Positions 47,322-59,975 of a stretch of 64,000 nt of DNA are shown here, piece after piece (within the stretch, counting starts at the first letter, position 1; each line of letters opens with the position of its first letter). The notes below the pieces were generated by a model, which did not search any database, was not told where the DNA came from, and saw nothing but the letters and a program-made list of their open reading frames with translations. The DNA lies in the NCBI GenBank assembly GCA_038373865.1, contig JAXGGA010000497.1, positions 124,001 to 188,000 on the forward strand, written 5' to 3'. A program made the position numbers and the translations under genes. The stretch is from Uloborus plumipes (lineage: Eukaryota > Arthropoda > Arachnida > Araneae > Uloboridae).

Positions 47322-48492
47322 TAGAGATGGAACGAAGCAGCATTTGGCCGAAGCGCCGAATACCGAAGCTTCGGCCAACTAATAGCCGAAGCTTCGGCTG
47401 GCGCACATATTGAAGTTTTTGGATTAAATGCATAATAAATGCTCAGAGTTTTATACTGTTCTCCATATGTTTTAATATTCTTAGCGTTACACAATATTTT
47501 CAGCTTACTGTGGCATTCTTAAATTGATTTCATTAATTAAAGTTTATTTTTATTTTGGTTGTTTTTATTTTAATGTTCTTAGTATTACACAACATTTTCA
47601 GCTTACTGAGTCATTCTTAAATTAATTTCACTAATTAAAAGTTTTCTTGTTTTGTTTTGCTTTGTACTGCTAGTACAAGAAAAGACGACATTACTATTTT
47701 TGTATTGCAAATTAGTAGTAGGAAGCTCTACTTGGAACATGAAAAGCTCAGTCTGCAGTTCAGTTGATGTTTTATAATAAAACAACTTGGGTGAATGTGT
47801 GCTACTAATGGACTGAACCCCTTCCTCATATTTTGATTCATACAAAAGTAAATAAGATGTAGCTTTAAGTTATGTATTAGCAATTACTTAACTTGTTTTA
47901 CTATATCCTGATTTTGTTGTTTAGAATCTTGATCAATGAAATACATAATAAGTTAATATATGTTGATAGATTAATGCATCTCTTTAAAAAACTGAAATTG
48001 TGTACCTATAAATTTCAAAAAATATAAAATTTTAAAAGAAAGTAATTCAGGATGCATAATAGTTGCACATCTGCCCTTGTACACATAAGAACCATTACCA
48101 TTGTTCAAAGTTTCAAAGCTAGAAATCATTGAAAAATACTTAATGCAGTATATTTATATAGCTTTTATTTTAAACTAAAGTTTTTTTGAACAAATATAAC
48201 GAAATGTAATATTTAAAAGAACATATTGTTAATAAATATTTTATTAATTATTGAATGCATTCTGGCTTTAAATGTTCAATACGCACAGATTTTTAATTGA
48301 ATATAAATTTCTATTATGCTTTATCATGAGGAACAATTTTGAGTTAAAAAGACTATCTTTTATGATAATAATTGTAACAGAAAATTTGCTGCATAAATTT
48401 CAGGCCGAAGCAGCCAAATCGGCCGAATCACAACTTGTGCTTCGGCCAGACTGAAGCTTCGGCAAAATGGCCGAAGCTTCGTTCCATCTCTA
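47322..48492. mobile_element. hAT MITE with TAGAGATGGAACGAAGC ends
   Basis: 1171 bp with perfect 8-bp TSD GTTGCAAG (47314-47321, 48493-48500). Both subterminal regions carry several copies of GCCGAAGCTTCGGC-like palindromes. AT-rich core, no coding. Confidence 0.93.
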
Positions 48493-48531
48493 GTTGCAAG
48501 TAAATAAGAGCAAGACTGTTTGGGATCGGAC

Positions 48532-50615
48532 TAAAGGTCAAGATTTACGGTCGCCACTCGCCACGTGGCGACCTAGTTTTCAAAAGTGGCGACCCCAAAA
48601 AATTTCAACAGTCGCCACCTTTTTTTTTTTTTGCTATTTTTATTTTAGATTCCAAGAAAAGAAATCCACACCAGTCCAAAGATGCATCAGTACAATAAGG
48701 CTCCCGAAAGAAATGGGAGAAGACGATGCATTGCTTTGGAATTGCCCTTCATCAAACAAAGGGGAAAAACTGGGGAAGAAGTTTGTCTGGAGTTGCTGTG
48801 GGAAGGTGGAAACAGGTTTCCATTTCTCCCCATGCTGGGGGGAGAGCAGGCTCCTATTTCCTCCAACAAAGAACCCCGTGCTTGACAGACAATTTTCTAG
48901 GAAAGAAGTTGCGTGTGGGGGGGGGGGGGGGGGGGATCGTTTTTTGACCGGAAATACGAGTGGACATTGGACCACGTAGTTAGTACCTTTTTGCATTACT
49001 CACAACGTTTCTGCCTCGCGCCATCGTTTTTTGGAGTTCGTTCATTAATGGGAAAGTATTCCTTTAAAATATTTTTTATGTTTATGAATTAAAAAAGAGT
49101 ATAATGGCTAGTAAAAAAAGAAAATTCACAGACAATGTTTGCTCTACGCGAAAAATAACTTCGTTTTTCTTGAACAAAGATTTAAGCGATAATCCACGTG
49201 GTCAGCAAAATGTTAGTAATTCTGAAAGGTAAGTTAATTTATTACTTTTTTTGGTTCCTTTTTCTAACATAGTTATATGTTTTGCTTAGATCTTGTGCTG
49301 AGAGTATGAAAATAATATGCTAATTTTCTCTTTTCGAAAAAAGAAAAATATCATAACGTACGTTTTCTTTTTTTCTTCTTCTTTTTTTTTTTTAATAAAC
49401 CCTCGAAGGTCCTTCCGGTGCTATTTCATTTCCAATTAGCAACAGCCTTTATTCTGCAAATCCTCAGAATAGGAAGGCAAATTAATTTTAAAGTTTTAAC
49501 AAGGGAACTTATTTTGGATCGCGCAAAGCTCCCCCCCCACCCCGCTCTTTTTATCATTTCCTTAATTCATATAATCAATATTCCAAATTGTATAAAATCC
49601 TTGTTGCACCCATGTTACTATAAATTTAGTATATAATGCAATAATTGAAATTTCATAAAATAAATTTCTGGAAAAGAATTATTTGGTTTTTCACTTTACA
49701 AATTGCAACCCTTTGAAAGGATAAAAAAATCTGCTGCTCTTCTTGCATCTATCCCTATGCTTTCAAGGTCTTTTCTGTACTCTAACTGATTATGAATTTT
49801 ATAAAGAGAAAAATTAGGGGGATATATCAAATATATGAGGGAAAATTTATTTAAAGGAAAAATATTTTTGACCTACATTCCTGCTTACAATACATTGAAG
49901 AATTAATTTGAAACATTGCTATTTTCGCAAACTAATGATTAATTGAAAATTTCAATTGTTCATTAATAAGCTATGTTTTTAATATAATTGCAATTTAAAA
50001 ATGTATTGAACAATATATGTTTGAATACTATGAAGTTTTGCTACTTCCTCAACTATTTGACTGAAATAGTTATTTTATAATTTAGCTATTCAAAATTATT
50101 GTTTGAATCATTAATATAGTTACAGATAGTGAAAAATCAAAGCTGTTGAATTTTATCATTTTGAAACATGCTCAACAGTGTACATTTCTCATATTAAAAA
50201 TTTTCAGAGCATTTGTATTTATACAACTGTTATGCATATATTTTGTAATTACTAATAAATTTTTTTTGAAGTATTGAGATGTGTAAAAGTAGATTGATTC
50301 CTAGAGGCCACAGTCAGTGGTACTTTAGAGCTCGTAACTAATTACCTTGGAAGTTCTAGGTACGCAATACTTCTTGTAACTCCATGATTGATATAATTTA
50401 TATTTTTTGTTAGCATTACTTTAATGTTTGATAGTTCTCATCAAGAATTTTAAATAAAACATACTTAAAACATTTAAAGAGACAAATTTATATCCCCCCC
50501 TCCCCATTCTCGTACTAGGGTGGTATTTTCAAAACTCGCTAAAACTGGTGGCCACCAAGTGTTTTGAGTCTAGTGGCCACTGGCCACTTGAAAATTTTCT
50601 AAATCTTGAGGTCTA
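48532..50615. mobile_element. hAT element, TAAAGGTCAAG family, copy 2
   Basis: 2084 bp from TAAAGGTCAAGATTTACGG to CTTGAGGTCTA, perfect 8-bp TSD GATCGGAC (48524-48531, 50616-50623). Flanks are nearly identical to copy 1. The middle differs and carries a short spliced-looking coding exon (49104-49228). Confidence 0.92.
49104..49228 (+). pseudogene. Candidate first exon of a hAT transposase
   Basis: ATG followed by 41 codons (MASKKRKFTDN, then TRKITSFFLNKDLSDN) ending at a strong donor, AAAG/gtaagt. It lies where the 5' end of a transposase gene would be in an internally deleted hAT copy. Basic start and ITSFF motif are common in hAT proteins with TTF fingers. No further exon could be identified before the right end. 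Confidence 0.45.
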
Positions 50616-52305
50616 GATCGGACTGTTCAGGAACAATTTGAACGTAATGTATTTTTCAAAATATATTGGTTTTCAAACAAAATGTTGAAAAAACGGTGTA
50701 TTTTTATTTCAAAACCTGTCGTTCTTATTTACCGAAAAAATGGTTCACTCATTTAATGGACCCATTCTAGGCACTTGGTTTTTACCGACACAGCTTTTCA
50801 CGGGGGGGGGGGGGGGGGGAATGCCCACTTTTTCTAAAATTTATCTTAAAGAAAAATAAAAAAAAAAGCATAAGTTTTTAACTTTATAGCCTTTAGTAAA
50901 ATCCTATATCTGTACGTCTTTATAGTCATCTGTAACTTTATAGTCATTTTTCAACTATCTGTTTGGGCAAAATTATAGAATTAAACCAGTTAGGAAAACT
51001 ACTTCCCTCCCCCCTCTTACAGTTTTAGGTTCGTCCGCAAAGGGGGCACTGAAAAAAAATTTCAACCCTAAAGGGGGCGGTGGCTGTAAAAAGGTTGAGA
51101 ACCACTGGTTTAAATGGTGGAATAACCTATTTTAATGTTTTTTGGTGAAAAGTGGTTTGCTAAATAGCTTTCAATTTTTTTATCATCCGATCTCTTCAAA
51201 TAGGGTGTTGACTGAACTGGGAAACATTGAATTGCCGGAAAATTCTCATTTTGGCAAGTATTATTATTGTAGAAAATTAAGAAATATTACCCCTCAAAAG
51301 ATTTTTTTTTCAAGCAAGGACCAAAATTTCAGGAATTATGTTGTTTATAATATTTGCTTATTAATATTGGTCATCATAGCTTAACTAAAACGCAATTCTT
51401 GAATTATTTTATTTTAAGAAGCTCATATGTTTGCAATTTACATGCTTCTAGGGTCTTCTACATTTTGAAAAGTACAATCTTTTTGCATCATTTGTGAGAA
51501 ATAGACCATAGGGTTGCAAAGCACTTACGTTAGGGCTCGACTTTGACTCTCTTAATGAGCACGAAACAGCTTGCTGTCTTTCCGAAGCTTGCATTGAACC
51601 GTTACCCCCCGAGACAACGAACACGCTTCTTCCCTCCAGTGCCTTTTCTCGGGGGCCCCATGGAGTTCTTATCTTTTCTTATAGCATTGTAGTGTAGACA
51701 CGCAACATAGAAGCTTTCACTTTCAGCAAGTCCGGATGACACGATGACGGGGACTAATGACGAAGTTAGATTACCATTATGATGACACTAGAAGTACTTG
51801 ATCAAAATTACCATCATACGATGACGCATGTCCCATTTCCAAATTATGATTACGATTACAAAAAAAATGTAATCGACAAAACGGATCACGATGACGTGAT
51901 CGGCGACGACTCCGAGCCCGACGTGTATTATGGATGATAGTAATGATTTTAAATAAAATTGATAATGATTTTAAAAAATAAGCAGGAATGTTATTCGAGC
52001 ATCCAATTACACTCCGTTACTTTTAAATAGGCGCATCAATTTTAGAAATTTTGCATCATCTCCATGGAAACCGCACATAAGACAACAGTTCCACTCTTTT
52101 TTGTTATACACTGCTGTTGAGGCATTTCGTTCATTTTATGTCTATCGAATGAGTCTTACACTTTTATTTATGTCCTCACATCTCGGTTATTTCTAGACCT
52201 TTTTAAATAAATTTAGTTCTAAATAGTTTGTTTTAGCAAGACCTGTCATCATGAGTAAGCGTTATATAAATACATCAAAAAATTGATGTTGATTGAATGC
52301 TAGTT
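50616..52305. other. Intronic sequence with an old hAT end
   Basis: Contains a run of 18 G (50802-50819). A sequence ending at 51107 reads in reverse CAGTGGTTCTCAACCTTTTT, a well-known hAT-type terminus; the other end was not found. No genes. Confidence 0.5.
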
Positions 52306-52714
52306 CAGGGGTGATTGTGTTCCGGTATTTTTATGATCGATTCTGGTATTTTCATGGCCGAAAATACCGGAAATAAAATATTTTTAATTATGTTTTTGTC
52401 TTCCCACCTTCGGTATTTTTTTGTTTATTTTTTGAATTTTCGGTGATTTTCTGATAATTACTAATAATATCCATCGAGCAAAAATGTTAAGATGCCATTC
52501 TAGTGTTTTTGACTACAAACTATTTGAAACTATTCGAATGTATTAAATGTCTTGTTTGTTTATGAAAGACAATTTATTATTAAATATGTATAATTATAAA
52601 ATTAAGTGTGCTTAAATAATAGTAGCTTTGGTTTTTGAAAAAAGCACCCCCGCCCCCACACACTTCTCTTCAAAACTTTCAGGTATTTTTTTCATGAACT
52701 CACAATCACCCCTC
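52306..52714. mobile_element. hAT MITE, CAGGGSTGATTGTG family, copy 2
   Basis: 409 bp from CAGGGGTGATTGTG to CACAATCACCCCTC with perfect 8-bp TSD TGCTAGTT (52298-52305, 52715-52722). An internally deleted relative of 22015-23269; the last base is G to C. Confidence 0.92.
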
Positions 52715-52999
52715 TGCTAGTTTACGCACGAAATAATTTTAATCGTTTGCATTCAACCGTTGTTGCTAAAGCTAAGTGGGAGAAAAGTCCACGGTGCCGT
52801 AACTATGACAACCATCAGGGGAAAAGTGCGGAGAGGGGGAAATCAATTTCACTTCCGGCCGCCTCCTCTCGTTACACAGGGTATAGTATGTAAGGAACTC
52901 GATACGTATCGATACCGAAATATGGTATCGATGTCGGGATATTGGATCGTTTCGGACATTTTGGTGAATATATTTCCGAATCCCACTCACTCTCGACAG

Positions 53000-53147
53000 G
53001 AGGAAGAGCTACACCCCGGCCGACTCGGACCGAGAGGACGACGAGGAGCGGGACGAGGACTACGTCCCCGAGGAGGAGGTGACACCGCCTCCCGGAGGCC
53101 CCCACCCCAGGAGAAGGAGGAGGATGTCCGCCATGAAGCATTGGAAG
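53000..53147 (+). CDS. Host gene, internal exon E
   Basis: Acceptor actctcgacag, donor aag/gtacgt. Its first base completes the codon begun in exon D. The 49 residues run RKSYTPADSDREDDEERDED, then YVPEEEVTPPPGGP, then RRRRRMSAMKHWK: an acidic patch, a proline turn and a polybasic patch. Leaves at phase 0, so the gene continues beyond 64000 or into an exon I could not see. Confidence 0.85.
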
Positions 53148-53935
53148 GTACGTGCTGCAGTTGTTATTATTATTATCGCCCTCATTATTATTATCATCAT
53201 CGTGTGATGATGATGATATTTATATGCAGTCAGTTCGCGCGATAGCTCGAAGTCCAATAACTCGAATATTACTATAACTCGAATTTCTTATACGGTCCCG
53301 ATCCCTTTATCTTCAATTTTATGTTAATTTTCCTCAATATCTCGAAGTTTTTTTCCCTTAACTCGAAGTTTTTTTTGAAGTGACTAAACATTTGATAGTT
53401 AAAAAACAGAAAACTTTCAAGTGAGAGCATGAAATTTTATTCTTTCTTCTCTTGTCGGGGGGGGGGGGGGATTCATTCTGGGAAAATCGGAAGTAAAATT
53501 CCTTACAGACGCATGGTGGCTCTTGTTATATTGTTTGCACTTATTGCATTTGTAAGGAATTTGATTGCCAAAAGTTTTGCGTCTTCAATCTTCAATTAAT
53601 CGTGACAGTAGCATAGTGATTAGTAAATTTAAAACAAACGACTTTTAAAGCAGTTGATAAAGAAAATGTCTTTAATGTGAATTTAAGAAAGGTGATTAAA
53701 ACACTGAGGTTTGCAACGAAGAATAACAAACCATGGAAGAAAATGAATCTGTTGTCAAGGAAGAACAATATGTGAAAAAGCGAATAATACAATATGTGAA
53801 ATATTTTCCGTTGTTTAAACTACAAAACTGCTCATTTCTGCTTAAAATGACGGATTATCCCACAAGAATGAAATATATCTATAAAAAAGGATTTCTTTTT
53901 CTTTTTTTTAACGTTTTAATTCAAATAGTGTACAT

Positions 53936-56390
53936 TAGGGTGGTCACAAGTATCATGGGGAAAATTTTTTTTCAACTAATCTTTTGCGGCACCCCCCTAA
54001 AATGTGCCAATGGGCTAGAAAATGAGATTTGCAAAGTTTTAGCTTAATCGGATAATATTAACACGTGCCGCAAAGAGGGTAAATTAAGAAAAACAGCGAT
54101 TTTTAGCCAAAAATTGTAGTTTTTACTCTGTAAAACCAAAACTACTAATCCTGGAAGCTTTATTTTAGTCTCATTTTGTAGGAAATTTTATTTTCTTTAA
54201 GTTTAATCTTATTTAAAGTTTCGAAAAAAATGATTAAACATTTTTCAGAATTTTCACAAGTCAGGCTGCAATGCAAATCCTCGAAATTGCAAGTAACATG
54301 GGGAAATTTTTTTTTCAACTAATCTTTAGAGGCACCCCCGTAAAATGTGCCAATAGACTAGAAAATGAGATTTGAAAAGTTTTAGCTTAATCGGATAATA
54401 TTAACACGTGCCTCAAAGTGGGTAAAGTTACGAAAAACAGTGAATTTTTAGCCAAAAATCGTAGTTTTTCCTCTGTAAAACCAAAACTACTCATCTTAGA
54501 AACTTTATTTTGGTCTCATTTTGTAGGAAATTTCATTCTCGTTAAGTGCTATCCCATTCATTTTTGCTATCATGTCCAAAGTATTTATTTGGCATTTTTC
54601 AGGTTAAATCGTAGAGTATATCAAAAATAAGAAATTTTCATGCAAAAACCTAAAAGCATTACAATATTCAATTACATTTATTTGCTTATTGTTGGATTTA
54701 CTTTGTCAATTAAAAAAGGGGTATTTTCGCGGTACTTTAGAAATAAATGAAACAAATTTCTGTTAAAATAGAGGAATTAAGGGGTTAAGACGGAAAGCAG
54801 AGTTAAAATGACAATAAAAGCTTTAATGCACCTTTATACTTATACTGTTAAATTATATAACATCATTTTATTACTCTTTACATACAAATTAAGTTGCTGA
54901 TGGCTTGGATGGGATACCTTTTGATAAATAAGGAAACTGTGCCTGCAAAAAGACAGTAAATAGTTTAATGATGCTCCATGACACAGCTGAAAGAAGTGTA
55001 AAATTAATTCCAGGCTTCAGTTCCTCTTTGACAAAAGACAAAGAGCAACGGTAGCTTTTATTACAAGTTAATGTTGTATGCTAAATGCAAGCAGTTTCCT
55101 CATTTATCAAAAGGTATCTGAAAGATCGGCTCTAGGATGAAGGTTGGTGTTGCAGTCGTTTCGTAGGAAGAGGACAGAGCTATTCAATCACTACACTTTA
55201 TTATATCTCGGGTACAAGAAGGCTGCCCCTTTTCAGAGATGCAGCGATATTTATGTGGGGAATATCATTTAAGGATGGCAGATAATAATCCCTAGATCAC
55301 GTGATCTATATAGGAGTGGCATATTGAAAATAATGAACTTTATTGGGTGATACACTATAGACAGAGGCTGGCTTAAGTCTAGAGGGAAAAAAAGTGTCTG
55401 TTAGGTACTTTGAGGGATATCCCATTCAAGCCATCAGCAACTTAATTTGTATGTAAAGAGTAGTAAAATGATGTTATATAATTTAACAGTATAAGTATAA
55501 AGGTGCATTAAAGCTTTTGTTGTCATTTTAACTCTTTGCTTTCCGTCTTAACCCCTTAATTTCTCTATTTTAACACAGAAATTTGTTTCATTTATTTCTA
55601 AAGTACCGCGAAAATACCCCTTTTTTAATTGACAAAGTAAATCCAACAATAAGCAATTAAATGTAATTGAATATTGTAATGCTTTTAGGTATTTGCATGA
55701 AAATTTCTTATTTTTGATATACTCTACGATTTAACCTGAAAAATGCCAAATAAATACTTTGGATATGATAGCAAAAATGAATGGGATAGCACTTCATGAG
55801 AATGAAATTTCCTACAAAATGAGACCAAAATAAAGTTTCTAAGATGAATAGTTTTGGTTTTACAGAGGAAAAACTACGATTTTTGGCTAAAAATCGCTGT
55901 TTTTCATAACTTTACCCACTTTGAGGCACGTGTTAATATTATCCGATTTAGCTAAAACTTTTCAAATCTCATTTTCTAGTCTATTGGCACATTTTAGGGG
56001 GGTGCCTCTAAAGATTAGTTGAAAAAAAAATTTCCCCATGTTACTTGCAATTTCGAGGATTTACGTTGCAGCATGACTTGTGAAAATTCTGAAAAATATT
56101 TAATCATTTTTTTCGAAACTTTAAATAAGATTAGACTTAACGAAAATAAAATTTCCTACAAAATGAGACCAAAATAAAGCTTCTAGGATCAGTAGTTTTG
56201 GTTTTACAGAGTAAAAACTACAAGTTTTGGCTGAAAATCGCTGTTTTTCTTAACTTTACCCTCTTTGCGGCACGTGTTAATATTATCCGATTAAGCTAAA
56301 ACTTTGCAAATCTCATTTTCTACCCCATTGGCACATTTTAGGGGGGTGCTGCAAAAGAAATTCGAAAATTGATTTTTTGTGACCACCCTA
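53936..56390. mobile_element. Near-complete palindrome DNA element (TAGGGTGGTCAC ends)
   Basis: Ends TAGGGTGGTCAC and GTGACCACCCTA, perfect 8-bp TSD GTGTACAT (53928-53935, 56391-56398). The arms (about 53936-54945 and 55088-56390) are nearly identical inverted repeats around a loop of about 140 bp. The right arm carries a 299-bp insertion (55119-55417). Each arm holds an internal duplication around CCAAAACTACT and GCACGTG. No coding. Confidence 0.9.
55119..55417. mobile_element. Insertion in palindrome arm, LTR-like
   Basis: 299 bp absent from the opposite arm, flanked by TATC (55115-55118, 55418-55421). GC-richer, with AATAAAG on the minus strand and TATATAGG. Begins TG but does not end CA, so solo LTR is only a guess. 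Confidence 0.6.
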
Positions 56391-56924
56391 GTGTACATTT
56401 TAATTAATTAAACGCGTCAGTTATTTATACATTAATTGAATATTCCAAGTTTTTATTATTAAAGTGTTTTAAATCGAAACAAATGATAAGTCGAACTTCC
56501 AATAAGTCGAAGTTTTTTTTCGGTCCCTTCAAATTCGAGTTATCGAGAATTGACTGTATATTATCATCATCATCGTTATTATTATTTATTATTATCATCG
56601 TTTTTTATTTATCATCGTTATTATTATTAATTATATTAATACTAGTGGATACCGGGGTCGTGCGGGCAAAAATGCAACATGCAAAATCCAAGCAGGTATT
56701 TTTTGTCACAACAATGAATTAGGTGAGCCTTAAATTGATAATTCATTGTAATCTTTGTTGAAAAATACTCATATTTAAATATGTTAAATTTTATAAATTT
56801 GTATGCTTAAAGGCTTGCCTCTATTACTCTTGTCTATTCAAAATCGATAGGAAATGGCCCTTTTGAGACAAAAAATTTGAATGTTGACCTTTTTGGATTT
56901 TCTTAACTTTCCAAACCCCACATA

Positions 56925-58233
56925 TCGCACATCCAGAATGAAAGGGGCATATCTCAAAATAGCTGTTTTGAGAAAAATCGATTTGAGAATTTAAACTTTT
57001 TTAAATCCTTGCCCTGACTCTAATAACTATTGAAATTAGATAAACTCTCATTGATTGGTTGATTAAAGGTTCTGCTAGGTGACTATGGTCTGCGTTTCCC
57101 GGTCAATTTTAAATAAGTCGGTAATTAATGAGAAGTGCCCCTTTCATTCTCCATTTTCGTGGAGAATGAAAGGGGCACATCTCAAAATAGCTATTCTTAC
57201 GGGCATCGGTTTATACACCATTTAATTTTTTTTTTTTTGTGTTTTGATTTCTCAACTACCTTGCTTGTAGTTTAAACGTTGTACTTAAATAGGTATAGTA
57301 ATTCTATATGTGTGAAAAAGTTATTTTCAAGTTTGTAGCTTTTAACTAACATTTAACAAAAAGGGCTCTGTGTAGTACAGTTATAAAATAGTTCTAAAAG
57401 TATTTAATCAACAAATTAGGTAATACGTTACTGTTTTCAAGTTAATAGCAATTTTTTTAAATATAAAAGCATAGAAGCTGATAAACAAAACTAATAAAAA
57501 ATAATTAGATTCACTTATTTTTCGACTGTAGAATTTAAAACGGTTAATTATGCACTGAAGTCATGGTGCTTAGTTTTACCAAAAATATTTTTATACATTC
57601 TTTTTGAACTAGCTGTAATGATAGAATGTACTGTATGAAATATAGGAATTTTAGTATATTAAAAAATTGCAAGTTTTCTCGAAGAAAAAAATGGTTCTAA
57701 GGATTTTTAGATACATTTATTTTATTTGAAATGTGAAACATTTTGTCAACTGATACTTCCTATCGCTGTTTCATTTCAGAGCGATATTAAATCAAATTTT
57801 AATTCCTAATGATTTGATGCTAGGTTACATAATACTATTCTTCTTATTCTAAAAAAAGGAACCCTTCATAAAGTACTTGTGCACAAACAATTTATACTTA
57901 ATAACGAACAATTAAAACAAGTGTCACTTCAAAAAAAAAAGCAAAATTACGGTTTTCTTAATTGGTTTAAAAAGAGTACTAGCCATAATTTGCACCAATT
58001 ACGCTCGGAGAACTCTGATTATCAAAGATGTGCCCCTTTCAAACTCAATTCTCCCTTCACAATCGGCAGAATCTGGAGAATGATAAGGGCATAAGTTGCT
58101 TTTTAGCTGCAACTGGTAACACTAGAAAAAAATGGGTCGGTTTCTCATGTAAGGTGTACTAAGGTACGCTATTTAAACATATTTCCAAAAAATGCATTTT
58201 TTGAGATGTGCCCCTTTCATTCTGGATGTGCGA
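56925..58233. mobile_element. TA-target MITE with TCGCACATCCAGAATGAAAG ends
   Basis: 1309 bp. The TIRs match at 34 of the first 35 bases, flanked by TA (56923-56924, 58234-58235). The CAGAATGAAAGGGGCA end motif also recurs inverted near 57140-57175 as attctccattttcg-tggagaatgaaaggggca. No coding. Confidence 0.88.
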
Positions 58234-58249
58234 TATGTGAATGCTAGTG

Positions 58250-59625
58250 CAGGGTTCGTATGCTCCTTACAAAAAACTCCTGCTTTTTAACAAGAAAAAA
58301 TTAGGGCCCTTAAAACTCCTGAACTTTGCTATAATCTCCTTAAAAACTCCTTATTTTTAATTCTGTGAATACAAGCCCTTGAATATTTTCTTCTACCACT
58401 AATCCTAAGATTGTGTTTGAGTATTATACCGTAATTCTGGTATTTTTTCACGTGTTAATATTGGAAATCTTGTATTTTTCACTATGCTTTTATCTTCCTA
58501 CATCCAAATTTTTTTCCCTACTCCAAATTTTCGACGATCAAGTCGATAATTATTAATAATATTAATCAAGTAGATCTGTTAAAAGGACATTAAAAAATTT
58601 TTTTGCTTTAGTACATTGTTTTATTTGCGGTTTTCATACTTATGACGCCTTCATTTTAAATGATGTAATCTGTTTGCATCCGGTTTAGGAATAGAATTTT
58701 TTTTATTTTTGGTGCGTACTTTGCTTCATTAAGGGGCAAATAAGTAAAATATGTTTTTATTTCTATTAAAATAGAAAATTCAAAATTTTCAATTCAAATT
58801 CTGTGTTCTTTATGAGAGACAAAAAATTGAAATTTAAGTCAGATTTAATTTAAATTTTGCTTCAATTACCTTATTGCTATCACTATCATGTTTACCGAAG
58901 AGCTTTAAATGTTAATTTAAAACATTTTTTTGAATAAATCCTTTTATATGTCGCTTTTTTCCCCCTTTTAATTTGTTCATTATGGAAATCGCTATCATGT
59001 TACATCCGCTATTGGAATAAGATTTTTCGCATTTAATGACGTTTACTTAACTCTGTCAAGGTGCAAACGACTAAAATGTATTTTTATTTTTCCTTTAAAT
59101 CATTAATTTGAACAGTTTTAAACAAAATTCTGTGCTCTTTAATAGTGTCAATCGTCAAAGCTTAAGAAAGTTAGAAGTTGTTTTAACCTCTACTGTTTTC
59201 AGTTAGCTTATTACAATTTTTATTTTCATAATTACTTTTTTTATGCTGATTCTAGTTACAAAATTATTAAGAAGTGTCTTGTTTTTAAGAAAACCCTAAT
59301 TTTCTTTTTTTTTTTCATTCTTTAATTTTTCTTTTAATTCATTCTTAAATTAAAATATTTTTCAATGGTTAACCCCCCCACCTTACTTGAATTTAATTCT
59401 CAGTCTGCCAACATTCAAGTAGCAATAATTGCATATTTGACTTTCAATTTATTATGTCACTCAATATATTGTATGGTGACAAAAATAAATAATATAGGAG
59501 TTGTAAAGAAATATTTTGAGATATGTTGTTAAAAAAATTATTTCAACTGGGAAAGTCCCTAAGAATTGAAATGAACTCCTGCAAAACTCCTTGCTTTTAA
59601 TTTTCAAATTTGAGTACGAACCCTG
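58250..59625. mobile_element. CAGGGTTCGTA element (5-bp TSD)
   Basis: From CAGGGTTCGTATGCTCCTTA to TACGAACCCTG. Both ends carry AACTCCT repeats. The TSD is TAGTG: left 58245-58249; right 59980-59984, displaced by the solo LTR. The core resembles the AT-rich core of 22015-23269. Confidence 0.75.
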
Positions 59626-59626
59626 T

Positions 59627-59975
59627 TGTTAGAAATAATCTTCAGGTTCTGGCATTTACCCAATGCCTAGGTCCCTTGTGAAAAGCATCACAACTACGAG
59701 ATTAAACTTAAACAACAATTTATTAAACAAAACAAAATAAAGAAATAAGTTTCACACGTGTGTGAGTTTATCTGATATGCAGCGCCTTACACAAATCCTG
59801 TTAGCTATAAATACAGAAAAATAAAACTGTTGCCATCCCAAAAGTCCATTTTACAAACGCTGATATGTAAGTTAGAATGCAAAATAAATTTGTTACAAAA
59901 AATTTTAACAATTAATTTCAAACAGTGACATGCAAATAAAACATCAAACTATAATTTCAAAAAGTTGTTCCAACA
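59627..59975 (+). mobile_element. Solo LTR 3
   Basis: 349 bp from TGTTAGAAATAATC to GTTCCAACA with perfect 5-bp TSD CCTGT (59622-59626, 59976-59980). It inserted at the very end of the CAGGGTTCG element. Strand not certain. Confidence 0.8.

Larger units (their letters stand above)
53227..56556. mobile_element. pogo/Tigger-like element, copy 2
   Basis: Left end CAGTCAGTTCGCGCGATAGC. The right end is the complement of CAGTCAATTCTCGATAACTC, followed by TA. Subterminal regions repeat AACTCGAA/AAGTCGAA. It starts 80 bp after exon E and is interrupted by the palindrome element 53936-56390. A run of 14 G is at 53457-53470. No transposase seen. Confidence 0.7.

Noticed and set aside
39580..51910. 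Inverse similarity between 39580-39770 and 51750-51910
   Set aside because: Shares gtaattgattac and ggagtcg-type words, but too weak and low-complexity to define an element.
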